Source of the DNA: Treponema sp.
GTDB taxonomy: Bacteria; Spirochaetota; Spirochaetia; Treponematales; Treponemataceae
Direction of reading: 5' to 3'
Length of the DNA: 64,000 nucleotides
NCBI GenBank assembly: GCA_024682655.1
Contig: JAIKYZ010000037.1
Coordinates: 1-64,000 of the forward strand
This document shows, piece by piece, positions 29,050-38,384 of the stretch; the first letter of the stretch is position 1, and every line of letters begins with the position of its first letter. The position numbers were made by a program, and so were the translations under genes. Under the pieces are notes generated by a model. That model did not search any database, was not told the origin of the DNA, and saw nothing but the letters and a program-made list of their open reading frames with translations.

Positions 29050-31356
29050 CTAGAAAATACTAGTTCCACGAATCCATTTAGAAATTCGGTTAGTAATAAA
29101 GAGTAAGATAACAGAAACTAAAGACTTAAACATACTTACTACAGTAGAGAAAGGAATGTTACTGTTACTTGTCTGTCCAAAGGTCAATTGATATACATAC
29201 AAATCAAGAACTTCAATTGGATCTTTATTTGTTGCATTCTTGAAACATAAATACTGATCCATACCGTTACTTAAAATACCTGAAACAGAAAGGATTAAAA
29301 GAACTAAATATGTAGGTAACAACTCAGGAATTGTAATATGCCAGATTTTCTGGAAACGACCTGCACCGTCAACTGTAGCTGCTTCGTACAATTGCTGATC
29401 AATACCAGAAATTGCAGCAATATACATAATTGCAGACCAACCAAGACCTTTCCAGGTACCCCAGAGCCACATCTTAATCCAAATACCCTTATCACCCATA
29501 AGCATGTTACGGCCTTTTTCCCAAACTCCGTTGTTTACCATAAGGCTTGAAATAAATCCTTCTGTACCAAAAATACAGAATGCAATGGCGTAAACCAATA
29601 CCCATGAAATAAAGTTTGGTACTGTTGTTAATGTCTGAATGATTTTACGAGCTGTTGTATTTTTAATTTCCGAAAGGAAGATAGCAAAAATCATTGGTAA
29701 CCAGCTAAAGAGAATACCAAGACCACTCATAATTAAAGTGTTTCTTAAAACACGTAAAATATCACTACGAGTTGCTGCATTTTCGAAAGGTGCTTTGAAC
29801 CATTTTAAGCCAACCCAAGCATCCATTGATAATGTATCACCAGCGTTATAATCAAAGAATGCATAGCGCCATCCCCAGAGTGGTAAATAACTGAAAAGGA
29901 ATACCAAAAGAAGGAATGGAAGTATCATTAAGAACAGCTGATATGGAGCTTCAATCTTTGCTTTTTCATCTGCCAAAGGAGCAGGTGTAAGGAAGAATGA
30001 TATAAGTGCGGTTGCAAAAATTAAGGCAAAAAGAATTAAGAACATAACAGCAGAAGAAGGCTGTAATGGCAAAACTCTATCAACATTTGGTGAAGAAGAG
30101 AGTAAATTATAAGCTCTAAAAATACCAAAAATACTTACAAAAGAAACTGCTGAACCGCCTAAAATACACAAGTGTGCGATTCTCTTAAGTTTATTGTTAC
30201 CAACAGACATACAAGAACCAACAGCAGAAGCAATAACACCTAAACAGCAGAACAAACTTGAAAGCCAGGCAAGTCTCATTACAGATTCAGGTAACCATCC
30301 TCTGATAAGAACTCTCTGAAGATTCTTTGTATAAACCGAATATGAAAAACCAGATGTAAATAAAGAAACGTTTCGGTTGATATTTTCAGAAATGCGGGCA
30401 GGGTTTAATGAAGGAATAAAGAGAACTACAAATAAAAGCAAAGCAAGAATACGGTATGTATACTGGAAAGGCTTAGCATTTAAGACTGATTTTTCTTCTT
30501 TATTAGTTTTACCTTCTGTAAAGAATAGTGTTGCAACAATTCCTAAAGTAATAATGCTGAAAATAATAAATAAAGGAATACCTCTTGGATTTATTACAGA
30601 TACATCAAGGTTTTCCATTGTTGAATTAAGTGCATTATAGGCAACAGTAAAATTAACCATACTAAGGGCAATTAAAACAGATGCAATTGCTATTATTAAA
30701 TAACCTATTTTCTTAAATCTGTTAGTACCACAGGCAAAATAAAGACCAATAATAGCCATTACAACTAAACAGAAAGTAATAATACTGGCTCTTCTTGCGC
30801 CTTCAAAAGCAGAGGCAATTTCTGGATAATTTTCTTTAAAAGTTGACCACTCTTCGCCAAAATCTTTAATCTGGATTTTTTCGGCTTTTTCATATTCCAA
30901 AGTATCACTATCGTCATCATCAGTGTCTTCTGCAACGCCACCAAAATCATCATTGGCACTAATTGCTAAAAAGTCAGCATAACCATACTCATCGCCTTCT
31001 TCTTCAGCTTCTTCGGAGCTTTCATCCTCTCCAAAAGTATCTGTCATATTCATAAAAGCAGAAAGTTGATCTTCGTAAGACATATCTTCAGATGTAGCGA
31101 AAGGATTCTCTAATTCATCAGATGAATTATAACCAGATTCCTCAGCAGCTTTTACAACATTTCCCACATAACTCTTAAAGAAAAATGCTGATTTTACCAT
31201 TGAGACACTCTGATCGTTCAATTCAGAAATTCTTGCAGGGTTTATAAATCCAATAAAAAGGAAAATAAACAAAAAGATTACAGTGATTTTAAATCCGTAA
31301 TTCAGGATTTTATTAATAATCCCAATTGGATTTTTTTTGTTTTCAAGGGTTTCCAA
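29050..31356 (-). CDS. Carbohydrate ABC transporter permease (LplB-like) with long N-terminal membrane extension
   Basis: 768 aa; C-terminal EAATVDGAGRFQKIWHITIPELLPTYLVL EAA loop; about 450-aa extension. Confidence 0.88.
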   Translation of the reverse strand: METLENKKNPIGIINKILNYGFKITVIFLFIFLFIGFINPARISELNDQSVSMVKSAFFFKSYVGNVVKAAEESGYNSSDELENPFATSEDMSYEDQLSAFMNMTDTFGEDESSEEAEEEGDEYGYADFLAISANDDFGGVAEDTDDDDSDTLEYEKAEKIQIKDFGEEWSTFKENYPEIASAFEGARRASIITFCLVVMAIIGLYFACGTNRFKKIGYLIIAIASVLIALSMVNFTVAYNALNSTMENLDVSVINPRGIPLFIIFSIITLGIVATLFFTEGKTNKEEKSVLNAKPFQYTYRILALLLFVVLFIPSLNPARISENINRNVSLFTSGFSYSVYTKNLQRVLIRGWLPESVMRLAWLSSLFCCLGVIASAVGSCMSVGNNKLKRIAHLCILGGSAVSFVSIFGIFRAYNLLSSSPNVDRVLPLQPSSAVMFLILFALIFATALISFFLTPAPLADEKAKIEAPYQLFLMILPFLLLVFLFSYLPLWGWRYAFFDYNAGDTLSMDAWVGLKWFKAPFENAATRSDILRVLRNTLIMSGLGILFSWLPMIFAIFLSEIKNTTARKIIQTLTTVPNFISWVLVYAIAFCIFGTEGFISSLMVNNGVWEKGRNMLMGDKGIWIKMWLWGTWKGLGWSAIMYIAAISGIDQQLYEAATVDGAGRFQKIWHITIPELLPTYLVLLILSVSGILSNGMDQYLCFKNATNKDPIEVLDLYVYQLTFGQTSNSNIPFSTVVSMFKSLVSVILLFITNRISKWIRGTSIF

Positions 31357-31440
31357 TGTAATACTCCAATTTAAATATATAGTATCATTATAAGTCTCTA
31401 TTTAAAAAGATAAATTGGAAAGAAGTTAGTTTTTTAAACA

Positions 31441-32559
31441 TCATTTATTGAAATTTTTGAATATTTTATGGAGATTTCTTGCGTAAATAGTAGAACTGCT
31501 TTTACTTACCGGAGCATTAACCAAAACTATTATAGAAAGCTTTTCTTTTGGATAATAAGCGATATAGGAATTAAAAACATTAGTATTTCCGGCATGAAAA
31601 TAAGAATCTGGAGAACAGTAAATTCCATATCCATAACCAGAATAATCGGTCATTTCCTTAAAACTTTTTTTAGAAACCACTTTACCCTTGTAAAAATTAC
31701 AGTTCCATTTAAATAAATCCAGGACATTTGAATTTATATCTCCACAACCTTTGCTTAAAGCCTGGGGAATAGAATAATAACGCCCCTTGTAATCATAAGC
31801 TTTGGAAGAAGTATTTTGAAAATCCAGATTGGAATCATACATCTTGCAGGGAATAAAAATATTTTCCTGAATAAAATCTGAATAAGACTGTTTTGTGATT
31901 TTTTCTATTATATCTGCCAGAAGATAATAATTTGTGTTGCAATAAAAATAAGTAGAATCGGGTTTTGTCATAAGTGGAGCTGTGTAAAAATATTTTAAGA
32001 CAATTCCTTCATCCAGGGCCCGGTTTGCAATCTGAGCCTTTTCGATTTGATTAAAAACCTTTCTTGGAAAAAAATCATCTCCTGTATTTATATAATCCGT
32101 AAGGCCGGAACGCATATTCAAAAGCATTTTAATATTTATTTCGTCCCCGTGATTATAATCTGGATAGTATTGAGATAATTTATCGTCCAGGCTTAATTTT
32201 TCCTGCTCTACCAGTTTCATAATGGCGGCTGCAGTCATCTGTTTTGTGATTGAACCAATTTCATAGGTAGTTTTGATTGTATTTTTTTCCAGGGAAGAAG
32301 ATTTAGGATCCTGATACCCAAAACCTTCTGCGTAAATTATTTGATTTTTTTTACCAATTAAAATCGAGCCCTGAAAATTATCTTCGTAGAGATAGGCTTC
32401 GGCTTTTTGAATAAAATCTGCGTATTTAGGATTTTTTATGGAATCTTCTGAAGTAATAGGATTTGATTTTTGGCAGGAAATTAAAATAAAGGAGAGAAAA
32501 ACCCCGGCTAATACGATTAATCTTATAAAGTTTCTTTTGATAACAATTAATCTGCTCAA
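31441..32559 (-). CDS. Serine hydrolase, beta-lactamase (class C/PBP) family, lipoprotein
   Basis: 372 aa; lipobox ILISC; SxxK motif EIGSITKQ; YCN motif. Confidence 0.87.
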   Translation of the reverse strand: MSRLIVIKRNFIRLIVLAGVFLSFILISCQKSNPITSEDSIKNPKYADFIQKAEAYLYEDNFQGSILIGKKNQIIYAEGFGYQDPKSSSLEKNTIKTTYEIGSITKQMTAAAIMKLVEQEKLSLDDKLSQYYPDYNHGDEINIKMLLNMRSGLTDYINTGDDFFPRKVFNQIEKAQIANRALDEGIVLKYFYTAPLMTKPDSTYFYCNTNYYLLADIIEKITKQSYSDFIQENIFIPCKMYDSNLDFQNTSSKAYDYKGRYYSIPQALSKGCGDINSNVLDLFKWNCNFYKGKVVSKKSFKEMTDYSGYGYGIYCSPDSYFHAGNTNVFNSYIAYYPKEKLSIIVLVNAPVSKSSSTIYARNLHKIFKNFNK

Positions 32560-32588
32560 GATTTTTCTCCCTCTCTTGTATTTTTATT

Positions 32589-33317
32589 TTATTTATTTTT
32601 ATTAATTATTTTTGTTTCGTACTTTCCTGTTGCAATTTCTATGAATCTTACAAAAAGTGAAACTTTATTATCCTGATTCAAGGCATTCCAGATTTTGTCG
32701 GTCAATTGATTGATATCACCTTCAAGTTCAACCTTAACAGGTTCGCCTTCAAAACTTGGAAGAGGATTTCCGTCCCCCTGATAAGTGTGGATGTAACGTC
32801 CTTCTCCTGCCTGTGGATTTTCGTAATCAAAAGTCTGGCGGAGAACACAGTCAGGATTTCCACTGTCACTTTTTAATATTGAAAGTGAGTAGTTTAGGCT
32901 CCCTCCTTCAATATCCAAAAGTGAAGAAATTCTTGGAGTGTAGTTTGGTGCATCGTGTTCATATTTACGACTTCTTAAAGATTCTTCAAAAGTTTTACCT
33001 TCTTTTAAACCTTCAAAGATTGTATCAGTCTGATCACCATTTGTTACGATTGTTTTATTTCCCAGCTGACGAACTGCGGCGTAAATAATCAAACTAGGAT
33101 CACCAGCGATTAATGATGGATCAAAAGCTTTTGTTCTAATTACTTCGCTTCCATTTTCCTTTTCTGTAACAAAAATTCTGTTACGACTGCCGGCACTTCT
33201 TCCCATTGTCCAATAGGCAGAAATTGCATATTTTCCATCAGCTGATTTTCCAGCAATAATTCCTCTTCCAGGATAGGAAGTTCTTGAAATCTCTTTTTCC
33301 AGATTTAATTTTTCCAT
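32589..33317 (-). CDS. IMP cyclohydrolase, PurO-type family
   Basis: 242 aa; YPGRGIIAGKSADGKYAISAYWTMGRSAGSRNRIF, FDPSLIAGDPSLIIY, NGDQTDTI. Confidence 0.85.
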   Translation of the reverse strand: MEKLNLEKEISRTSYPGRGIIAGKSADGKYAISAYWTMGRSAGSRNRIFVTEKENGSEVIRTKAFDPSLIAGDPSLIIYAAVRQLGNKTIVTNGDQTDTIFEGLKEGKTFEESLRSRKYEHDAPNYTPRISSLLDIEGGSLNYSLSILKSDSGNPDCVLRQTFDYENPQAGEGRYIHTYQGDGNPLPSFEGEPVKVELEGDINQLTDKIWNALNQDNKVSLFVRFIEIATGKYETKIINKNK

Positions 33318-33328
33318 CTTTTAATCCT

Positions 33329-34252
33329 TTATTTTGAAAGTCTTGTTTTTTCTACTTCGTCGTGGATATCTTCCATAACTTTCATAACTGCATCTACAGT
33401 TGCCTGTTTTGGATCTGGACAATCTGCAGGAAGACCTTCAAGAATCTTGTTACGGAACTGCTTACAATTGATAAGAGGACTTGCAGTAAATCTTTCTACA
33501 TCTGGTTCAATAATATCTGCAAGCATATCTTCTGGATGTTCTGTACCAATTCTAAGGCTCATACCATTATTGGCTACACAAATCATATTATCAAAAAGTC
33601 TTAAATAACTATCAATTTCGCGTAAACCACGTTTAGTTTCTGGCTTACCTGGACGATATCTGGTTCCACTTGGGAATACAAGAATAATCTGACCGCGTTT
33701 TTTACACTGATCCATTGCTCTCATAGCGGCAAAATTAATTTTTCTTGCTTTCTGTTCCTCGGCTTCAATTGCTTCTGCAGAAACATCACCCTTTTCTTTC
33801 ATTGCTGTAATACTTCTTGTAGGATAAACGATTACTCTTGAGAAAGATTCTGAAAAACCACGAACACCAACTCCAGATTCATTTAATTTCATACCTGCAA
33901 TTGCTACAATTCGGGAAGCCATATCTTTTGCCCATTCTTCACCATAACTTTCAAGAAAATAAATAATAGAAGGTAAATCAAGATTTGAAAAATGTTCAAC
34001 TAAAATAAGTCCACTTTTGCCTTCTTTTGTTACAGAATCGTACAAAGCCTTATAATTTTCGATGTTGCCAAGACCTGAACCAGGAAGTACGTTATCACTT
34101 ACAATCTGTAACGAATACTTTCTTAAATCCATATTTGCTTCTTCGTAAACTTTTTCTTCATCGATTTTTGAAGCTGAACGAGTAAGTTTTGCCATGTCCT
34201 GAAAGAAACTGGCATACTTAACTTTTAAAGGAATACCCATTAAAAACCTCAC
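33329..34252 (-). CDS. 1-acyl-sn-glycerol-3-phosphate/glycerol-3-phosphate acyltransferase family protein
   Basis: 307 aa; HX4D motif EHFSNLDLP and FPSGTRYRPG. Confidence 0.8.
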   Translation of the reverse strand: MRFLMGIPLKVKYASFFQDMAKLTRSASKIDEEKVYEEANMDLRKYSLQIVSDNVLPGSGLGNIENYKALYDSVTKEGKSGLILVEHFSNLDLPSIIYFLESYGEEWAKDMASRIVAIAGMKLNESGVGVRGFSESFSRVIVYPTRSITAMKEKGDVSAEAIEAEEQKARKINFAAMRAMDQCKKRGQIILVFPSGTRYRPGKPETKRGLREIDSYLRLFDNMICVANNGMSLRIGTEHPEDMLADIIEPDVERFTASPLINCKQFRNKILEGLPADCPDPKQATVDAVMKVMEDIHDEVEKTRLSK

Positions 34253-34373
34253 TTTTTCCTTATTATTGTTGTTATTATGGCATTATAGAACTTTTTATGC
34301 CATTTGAGAACTATTACCTATTTCTTTATCTCAAATGTGGGGTAAAATATAATTGGAATATTATTAATTAGGA

Positions 34374-36068
34374 GTGAAAATGAAAAAATCAATTGCACTT
34401 TTTATTTTAGGTGGACTTTTAATAACTTCACTTTTTGCAGGAAATACAAATCCTAATCTTAAAGAAATTGAAGATGGCGTTTTAACTATTTCGGCTATTG
34501 ATAAAGATGCAGCAGTAAAATACAAGCAGAAATACGAAGATTCTAAGGATGTAACTATTGTTACAGGAGAAAAAAATAAAAAGAATAATCCAATCACAGT
34601 AAATCTGGCTGATTTTGAAAACAAAGAAGTTTACATTGAATTTTCCTGTGATATCAAAGTAGAAACTTCAGATAAATCAGAAATTGAAATGGTTTGGATG
34701 ATTAATGATTTGGATGCCGGACTTCCAACCCTTGTGGATAAAAAAATTGCGGTTGGAGAATGGGTTCATCTTGAAGGAGAAACAGCAATTCCTTTGGGAG
34801 CAAACAAAAGTTTTTATCTTTCGGGAGCCGGAATTGACCTTGCTAAAACAAATTTCTACATCAAGAATTTTCTTTTGAGATTCACTGGTGACGGGCTGGG
34901 CAAAAATCCACCTGCCCCAGTTGATTGGAAAGCTGTTCCAAGTTTAAAAGAAGCTTATGCCCCTTATTTTACTTTTGGTATTGCCTGTGAATTAGGACCA
35001 GAACTTGCAAAAAAAGGAGTACAGGATGGAATTGCTTACCACGCCGCAAGTGTTACCCCTGGAAATGAGTTTAAGCCTGATGCAGTATTTAATTATGCCA
35101 AACCTCAAAATCAAAATTATGTAGATTTCCAGGCTGAAGACGGAAAAATCTATAAAATGCCAGATAAAATGCCTAGTTTTGGAAGAATTAAACCTTTCCT
35201 TCTAACTGCAAAAAAATTAGGTGTAAAGGTAAGAGGCCATGTTTTAGTTTGGCACAGTCAGACTCCAAAATGGTTCTTTAGAGAAGACTTTAGTACCCAG
35301 GCAAATGCCCCTTACGTTGATAGAGCTACTATGAACGCCCGCATGGAATGGTACATCAAAGAAGTTTTATCTTATGTTGATAAAGTAGAAAAAGAAAATA
35401 ACAATGGCCAGCACATCGTATATTCCTGGGATGTTGTAAACGAAGCAGTTGCAGACGGAGCAGGAGATATAAAATGGCTTAGAGAAGATAGTGACTGGTA
35501 CAAGGTTTATGGTGACGAAACTTTTATAATCAACGCCTTTAGATATGCAAATAAATACGCACCAGCAGACGTTACTCTCTGCTACAATGATTATGCCTGC
35601 TACAGCCCTACAAAACGTAAGGCAATTTGTAAAATTATTGATGAAATTAAAGCCTGCCCAGATGCCCGCATTGATGCAGTTGGTATGCAGTCTCATGTAA
35701 AATTAACAACTCCTGTAACAGGTCCTAACTCTTATGAAGAAGCTGTAGAAACTTTCTTAAGTCACGGGGTAAATGTTCAGGTTACAGAACTTGATATTGC
35801 AAATGCCAACAAACCTTACAGTTCAATTATGCTTAAGGCAAAATATAAGGAATATTTCAAATTATTCTTAAAGCACAGAGCAAAAGATGGAAATCCTGGA
35901 ATTACAGGAGTTACAATCTGGGGGGTAAGTGATAATAGAACCTGGCTCAACAATCAAAAAGAATATCAGGGACACACTCAGTATCCTCTCTTGTTTAATG
36001 AAGATTACACAGTAAAGCAGGCTTATTACGGAGTTTTGGAAGCAATAAAATCTGTAGAAGCAGAATAA
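34374..36068 (+). CDS. Endo-1,4-beta-xylanase, GH10, with N-terminal CBM-like domain
   Basis: 564 aa; VTPGNEFKPD, HVLVWHSQTPKWFF, WDVVNEAVADG (acid/base), VTELDIAN (nucleophile); signal peptide. Confidence 0.95.
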   Translation: MKMKKSIALFILGGLLITSLFAGNTNPNLKEIEDGVLTISAIDKDAAVKYKQKYEDSKDVTIVTGEKNKKNNPITVNLADFENKEVYIEFSCDIKVETSDKSEIEMVWMINDLDAGLPTLVDKKIAVGEWVHLEGETAIPLGANKSFYLSGAGIDLAKTNFYIKNFLLRFTGDGLGKNPPAPVDWKAVPSLKEAYAPYFTFGIACELGPELAKKGVQDGIAYHAASVTPGNEFKPDAVFNYAKPQNQNYVDFQAEDGKIYKMPDKMPSFGRIKPFLLTAKKLGVKVRGHVLVWHSQTPKWFFREDFSTQANAPYVDRATMNARMEWYIKEVLSYVDKVEKENNNGQHIVYSWDVVNEAVADGAGDIKWLREDSDWYKVYGDETFIINAFRYANKYAPADVTLCYNDYACYSPTKRKAICKIIDEIKACPDARIDAVGMQSHVKLTTPVTGPNSYEEAVETFLSHGVNVQVTELDIANANKPYSSIMLKAKYKEYFKLFLKHRAKDGNPGITGVTIWGVSDNRTWLNNQKEYQGHTQYPLLFNEDYTVKQAYYGVLEAIKSVEAE

Positions 36069-36116
36069 AAAACTTACAGAAAAAAACTTACGTTTACATA
36101 AAGAAAGAAAAATAAA

Positions 36117-36180
36117 AAAAAGGTAACTGAAATTGAGTTTACTTAAATTAAATAAACTCAAAGGACAGTTACCTTTTTCT
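36117..36180. terminator. Terminator between convergent GH10 and GH31 genes
   Basis: AAAGGTAACTG...TTGAGTTTA / TAAACTCAA...CAGTTACCTTT. Confidence 0.8.
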
Positions 36181-36199
36181 TTTAACAAATTAAAAGAAA

Positions 36200-38323
36200 T
36201 TAACGTTCAAAGACAGGAATATACTCGATTGGAGAGTCGATTGTAAGGGTCTGTCCCCCATCATATTCTTTACCTGAATGAATTTCCTTCCACTTTTGAC
36301 CTTGATTTAATGGAGGAAGATAAACAAGACGACTTCTGGCCCCGGCTTCCATTACAGGACAAACCATATATTTTGGCCCGAACATATACTGATCTTCTAC
36401 TTCCCAAGAAAGAGTATCCTGGTCAAAATCGTACATTAAAGGTCTCATTACAGGACTTCCTTTTTCGTGAGCCGCAAGCATCTGTTCTTTGATGTAAGCT
36501 TTTAAACTTGCTCTGGATTTTAAAAGCCCAGAAAGAATTTCGTAAACATCATCGCCAAAAGACCAGACTTCGTTATCCTGACCACTCTCCATCTGTTTAA
36601 TTTTATGGCCGCCAAGCTCATGATAAGCTTTTTCTGGTTTAAAGAATGGCGGTCTTTCCCCGTGTAAGCGCATAACTGGACAGAAAACAGCCCATTGGAA
36701 CCAGCGGATTAATAATTCTTTGAATTCATCAGATCTTATGTCTCCACCTAAAAATCCACCGATATCAGTTGTCCACCAGGGAATTCCCGCAATAGCCATA
36801 CTTAAACCGGCCTGTACTTGATTTCTAAAAGAAAGGAAATCTGAATGTACATCTCCGCTCCAAACTACAGCCCCGAACTTTTGACTTCCGGCCCAGGCAC
36901 ATCTTACAAGACTTAAAGGAAGTTCAACACCTTCTTCTTTAAGACCATCGTAAAATCCTTTTGCATAGTAGTAAGGATAAATATTTGAACATTCCATTGC
37001 AGGTCCCAGATGATATTTATAATGTTCAAATTCATATAGACCGTATTCTGGTTCTGCTTCATCAAGCCAGAAAAGTTGAATACCTTTCTTAAAATAATTT
37101 TCCTTACACTTTTCCCAAACATACTTTCGGGTTTCTGGATTTGTTGTATCAAAGAAAACTGTATTTCCCATCCAATCCATATTAAAACCATCTTTTTTAT
37201 CAAAAGAAATCAAAAGTCCACTTTGAGCCATTTCCTCAAAATTTTCTGAACGTTCATCAACAGTTGGCCAAACGCTAACCATTAATTTTACATCCATCTG
37301 GCTAAGTTCTTTTACCATTCCTTCTGGATCCGGCCAATCTTCAGGGTCAAATTTAAAATCCCCCTGACAAGACCAATGGAAAAAGTCAATTACAATTACA
37401 TCAAGAGGAAGTCCACGTTTTCTATATTCTCTGGCAACTTTTATAACTTCTTCCTGATTTCTATAACGGAGTTTACACTGCCAAAATCCCATTGCAAAAT
37501 CTGGCATCATTGGAGTACGGCCTGTTACGGCTGTATAATTTTCTTCTATTTCCGCAGGACTACCGCAAGTTACCCAATAATCAATTTTTTGAGTTTCTTC
37601 TGCAATCCAACTTGTACCGTTACTTGCAAAAGAGGCAGTTCCAATTGCAGGATTATTCCACAAAAAGCCGTAACCTCTTGAAGAAATTACAAAAGGTACT
37701 GTGGCCTGGGAATTTTTTTGAGAAAGTTCCCAAACTCCGCCTTTTTTATCCAAATGTGAATCCTGATACTGCCCCATTCCGAATAATTTTTCGTCATCAT
37801 AAGATTCAAAACGAACTACAGCCCTGTTATTAAATTTTCCAGGATTACTTTTTAATTCCCGGCCAGCGGTATTTGTTGGAACGCAAAAACGGTCAATTCG
37901 CCAGCGGTTTCTCCACTGTTCTTCAAAAAGTAACTGGGCGTTTTCGATTTTTCCATCTAAACCTAATTTCCAGAAACTAATCCAATTTTCATGATTTACT
38001 TTTACTAAAAGGCGGCCATTTACCAAAGTTGCAAGCTGACCTTTAGTTTCCTCGATTAAATACTCTGGGCCCTTAAAATGAGAAGCCCAAGGATAAGTAG
38101 TATCAACTTCTTTAATGGTGATTCCAGCTTCTACTGAATCAGGAGTCTCTGTTAAAGCCCAATCTTCTTTATCCATAAATCTGTCTTTTGTCATACGCAA
38201 TCGGACAGAATCCTTGCCCCATGCTTCAATCCAGACAGTTCCAAAACCATCTTTAATTACCAAGCGATTATTTTCTTTTACTAACATAGTTTTATTGTAG
38301 ACTCTTTTTAATAAAAAAGGCAA
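36200..38323 (-). CDS. Glycoside hydrolase family 31 (alpha-xylosidase-like)
   Basis: 707 aa; LPLDVIVIDFFHW, FWLDEAEPEYG, WWTTDIGGF; internal start possible near MLVKENNRLV. Confidence 0.93.
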   Translation of the reverse strand: MPFLLKRVYNKTMLVKENNRLVIKDGFGTVWIEAWGKDSVRLRMTKDRFMDKEDWALTETPDSVEAGITIKEVDTTYPWASHFKGPEYLIEETKGQLATLVNGRLLVKVNHENWISFWKLGLDGKIENAQLLFEEQWRNRWRIDRFCVPTNTAGRELKSNPGKFNNRAVVRFESYDDEKLFGMGQYQDSHLDKKGGVWELSQKNSQATVPFVISSRGYGFLWNNPAIGTASFASNGTSWIAEETQKIDYWVTCGSPAEIEENYTAVTGRTPMMPDFAMGFWQCKLRYRNQEEVIKVAREYRKRGLPLDVIVIDFFHWSCQGDFKFDPEDWPDPEGMVKELSQMDVKLMVSVWPTVDERSENFEEMAQSGLLISFDKKDGFNMDWMGNTVFFDTTNPETRKYVWEKCKENYFKKGIQLFWLDEAEPEYGLYEFEHYKYHLGPAMECSNIYPYYYAKGFYDGLKEEGVELPLSLVRCAWAGSQKFGAVVWSGDVHSDFLSFRNQVQAGLSMAIAGIPWWTTDIGGFLGGDIRSDEFKELLIRWFQWAVFCPVMRLHGERPPFFKPEKAYHELGGHKIKQMESGQDNEVWSFGDDVYEILSGLLKSRASLKAYIKEQMLAAHEKGSPVMRPLMYDFDQDTLSWEVEDQYMFGPKYMVCPVMEAGARSRLVYLPPLNQGQKWKEIHSGKEYDGGQTLTIDSPIEYIPVFER

Positions 38324-38327
38324 AAAA

Positions 38328-38363
38328 AATCCGCCCCGTAATTAAACGAAGCGGACATTTTAT
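38328..38363 (-). terminator. Terminator downstream of the LivJ-like gene
   Basis: Minus: GTCCGCTTCGTTTAATTACGGGGCGGATTTTTTTT. Confidence 0.75.
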
Positions 38364-38384
38364 AAATTAGCCTTTTGGCTAAAC

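Noticed and set aside
35367-35696. 109-aa Cys/Phe-rich minus-strand ORF
   Set aside because: Antisense to the GH10 catalytic domain
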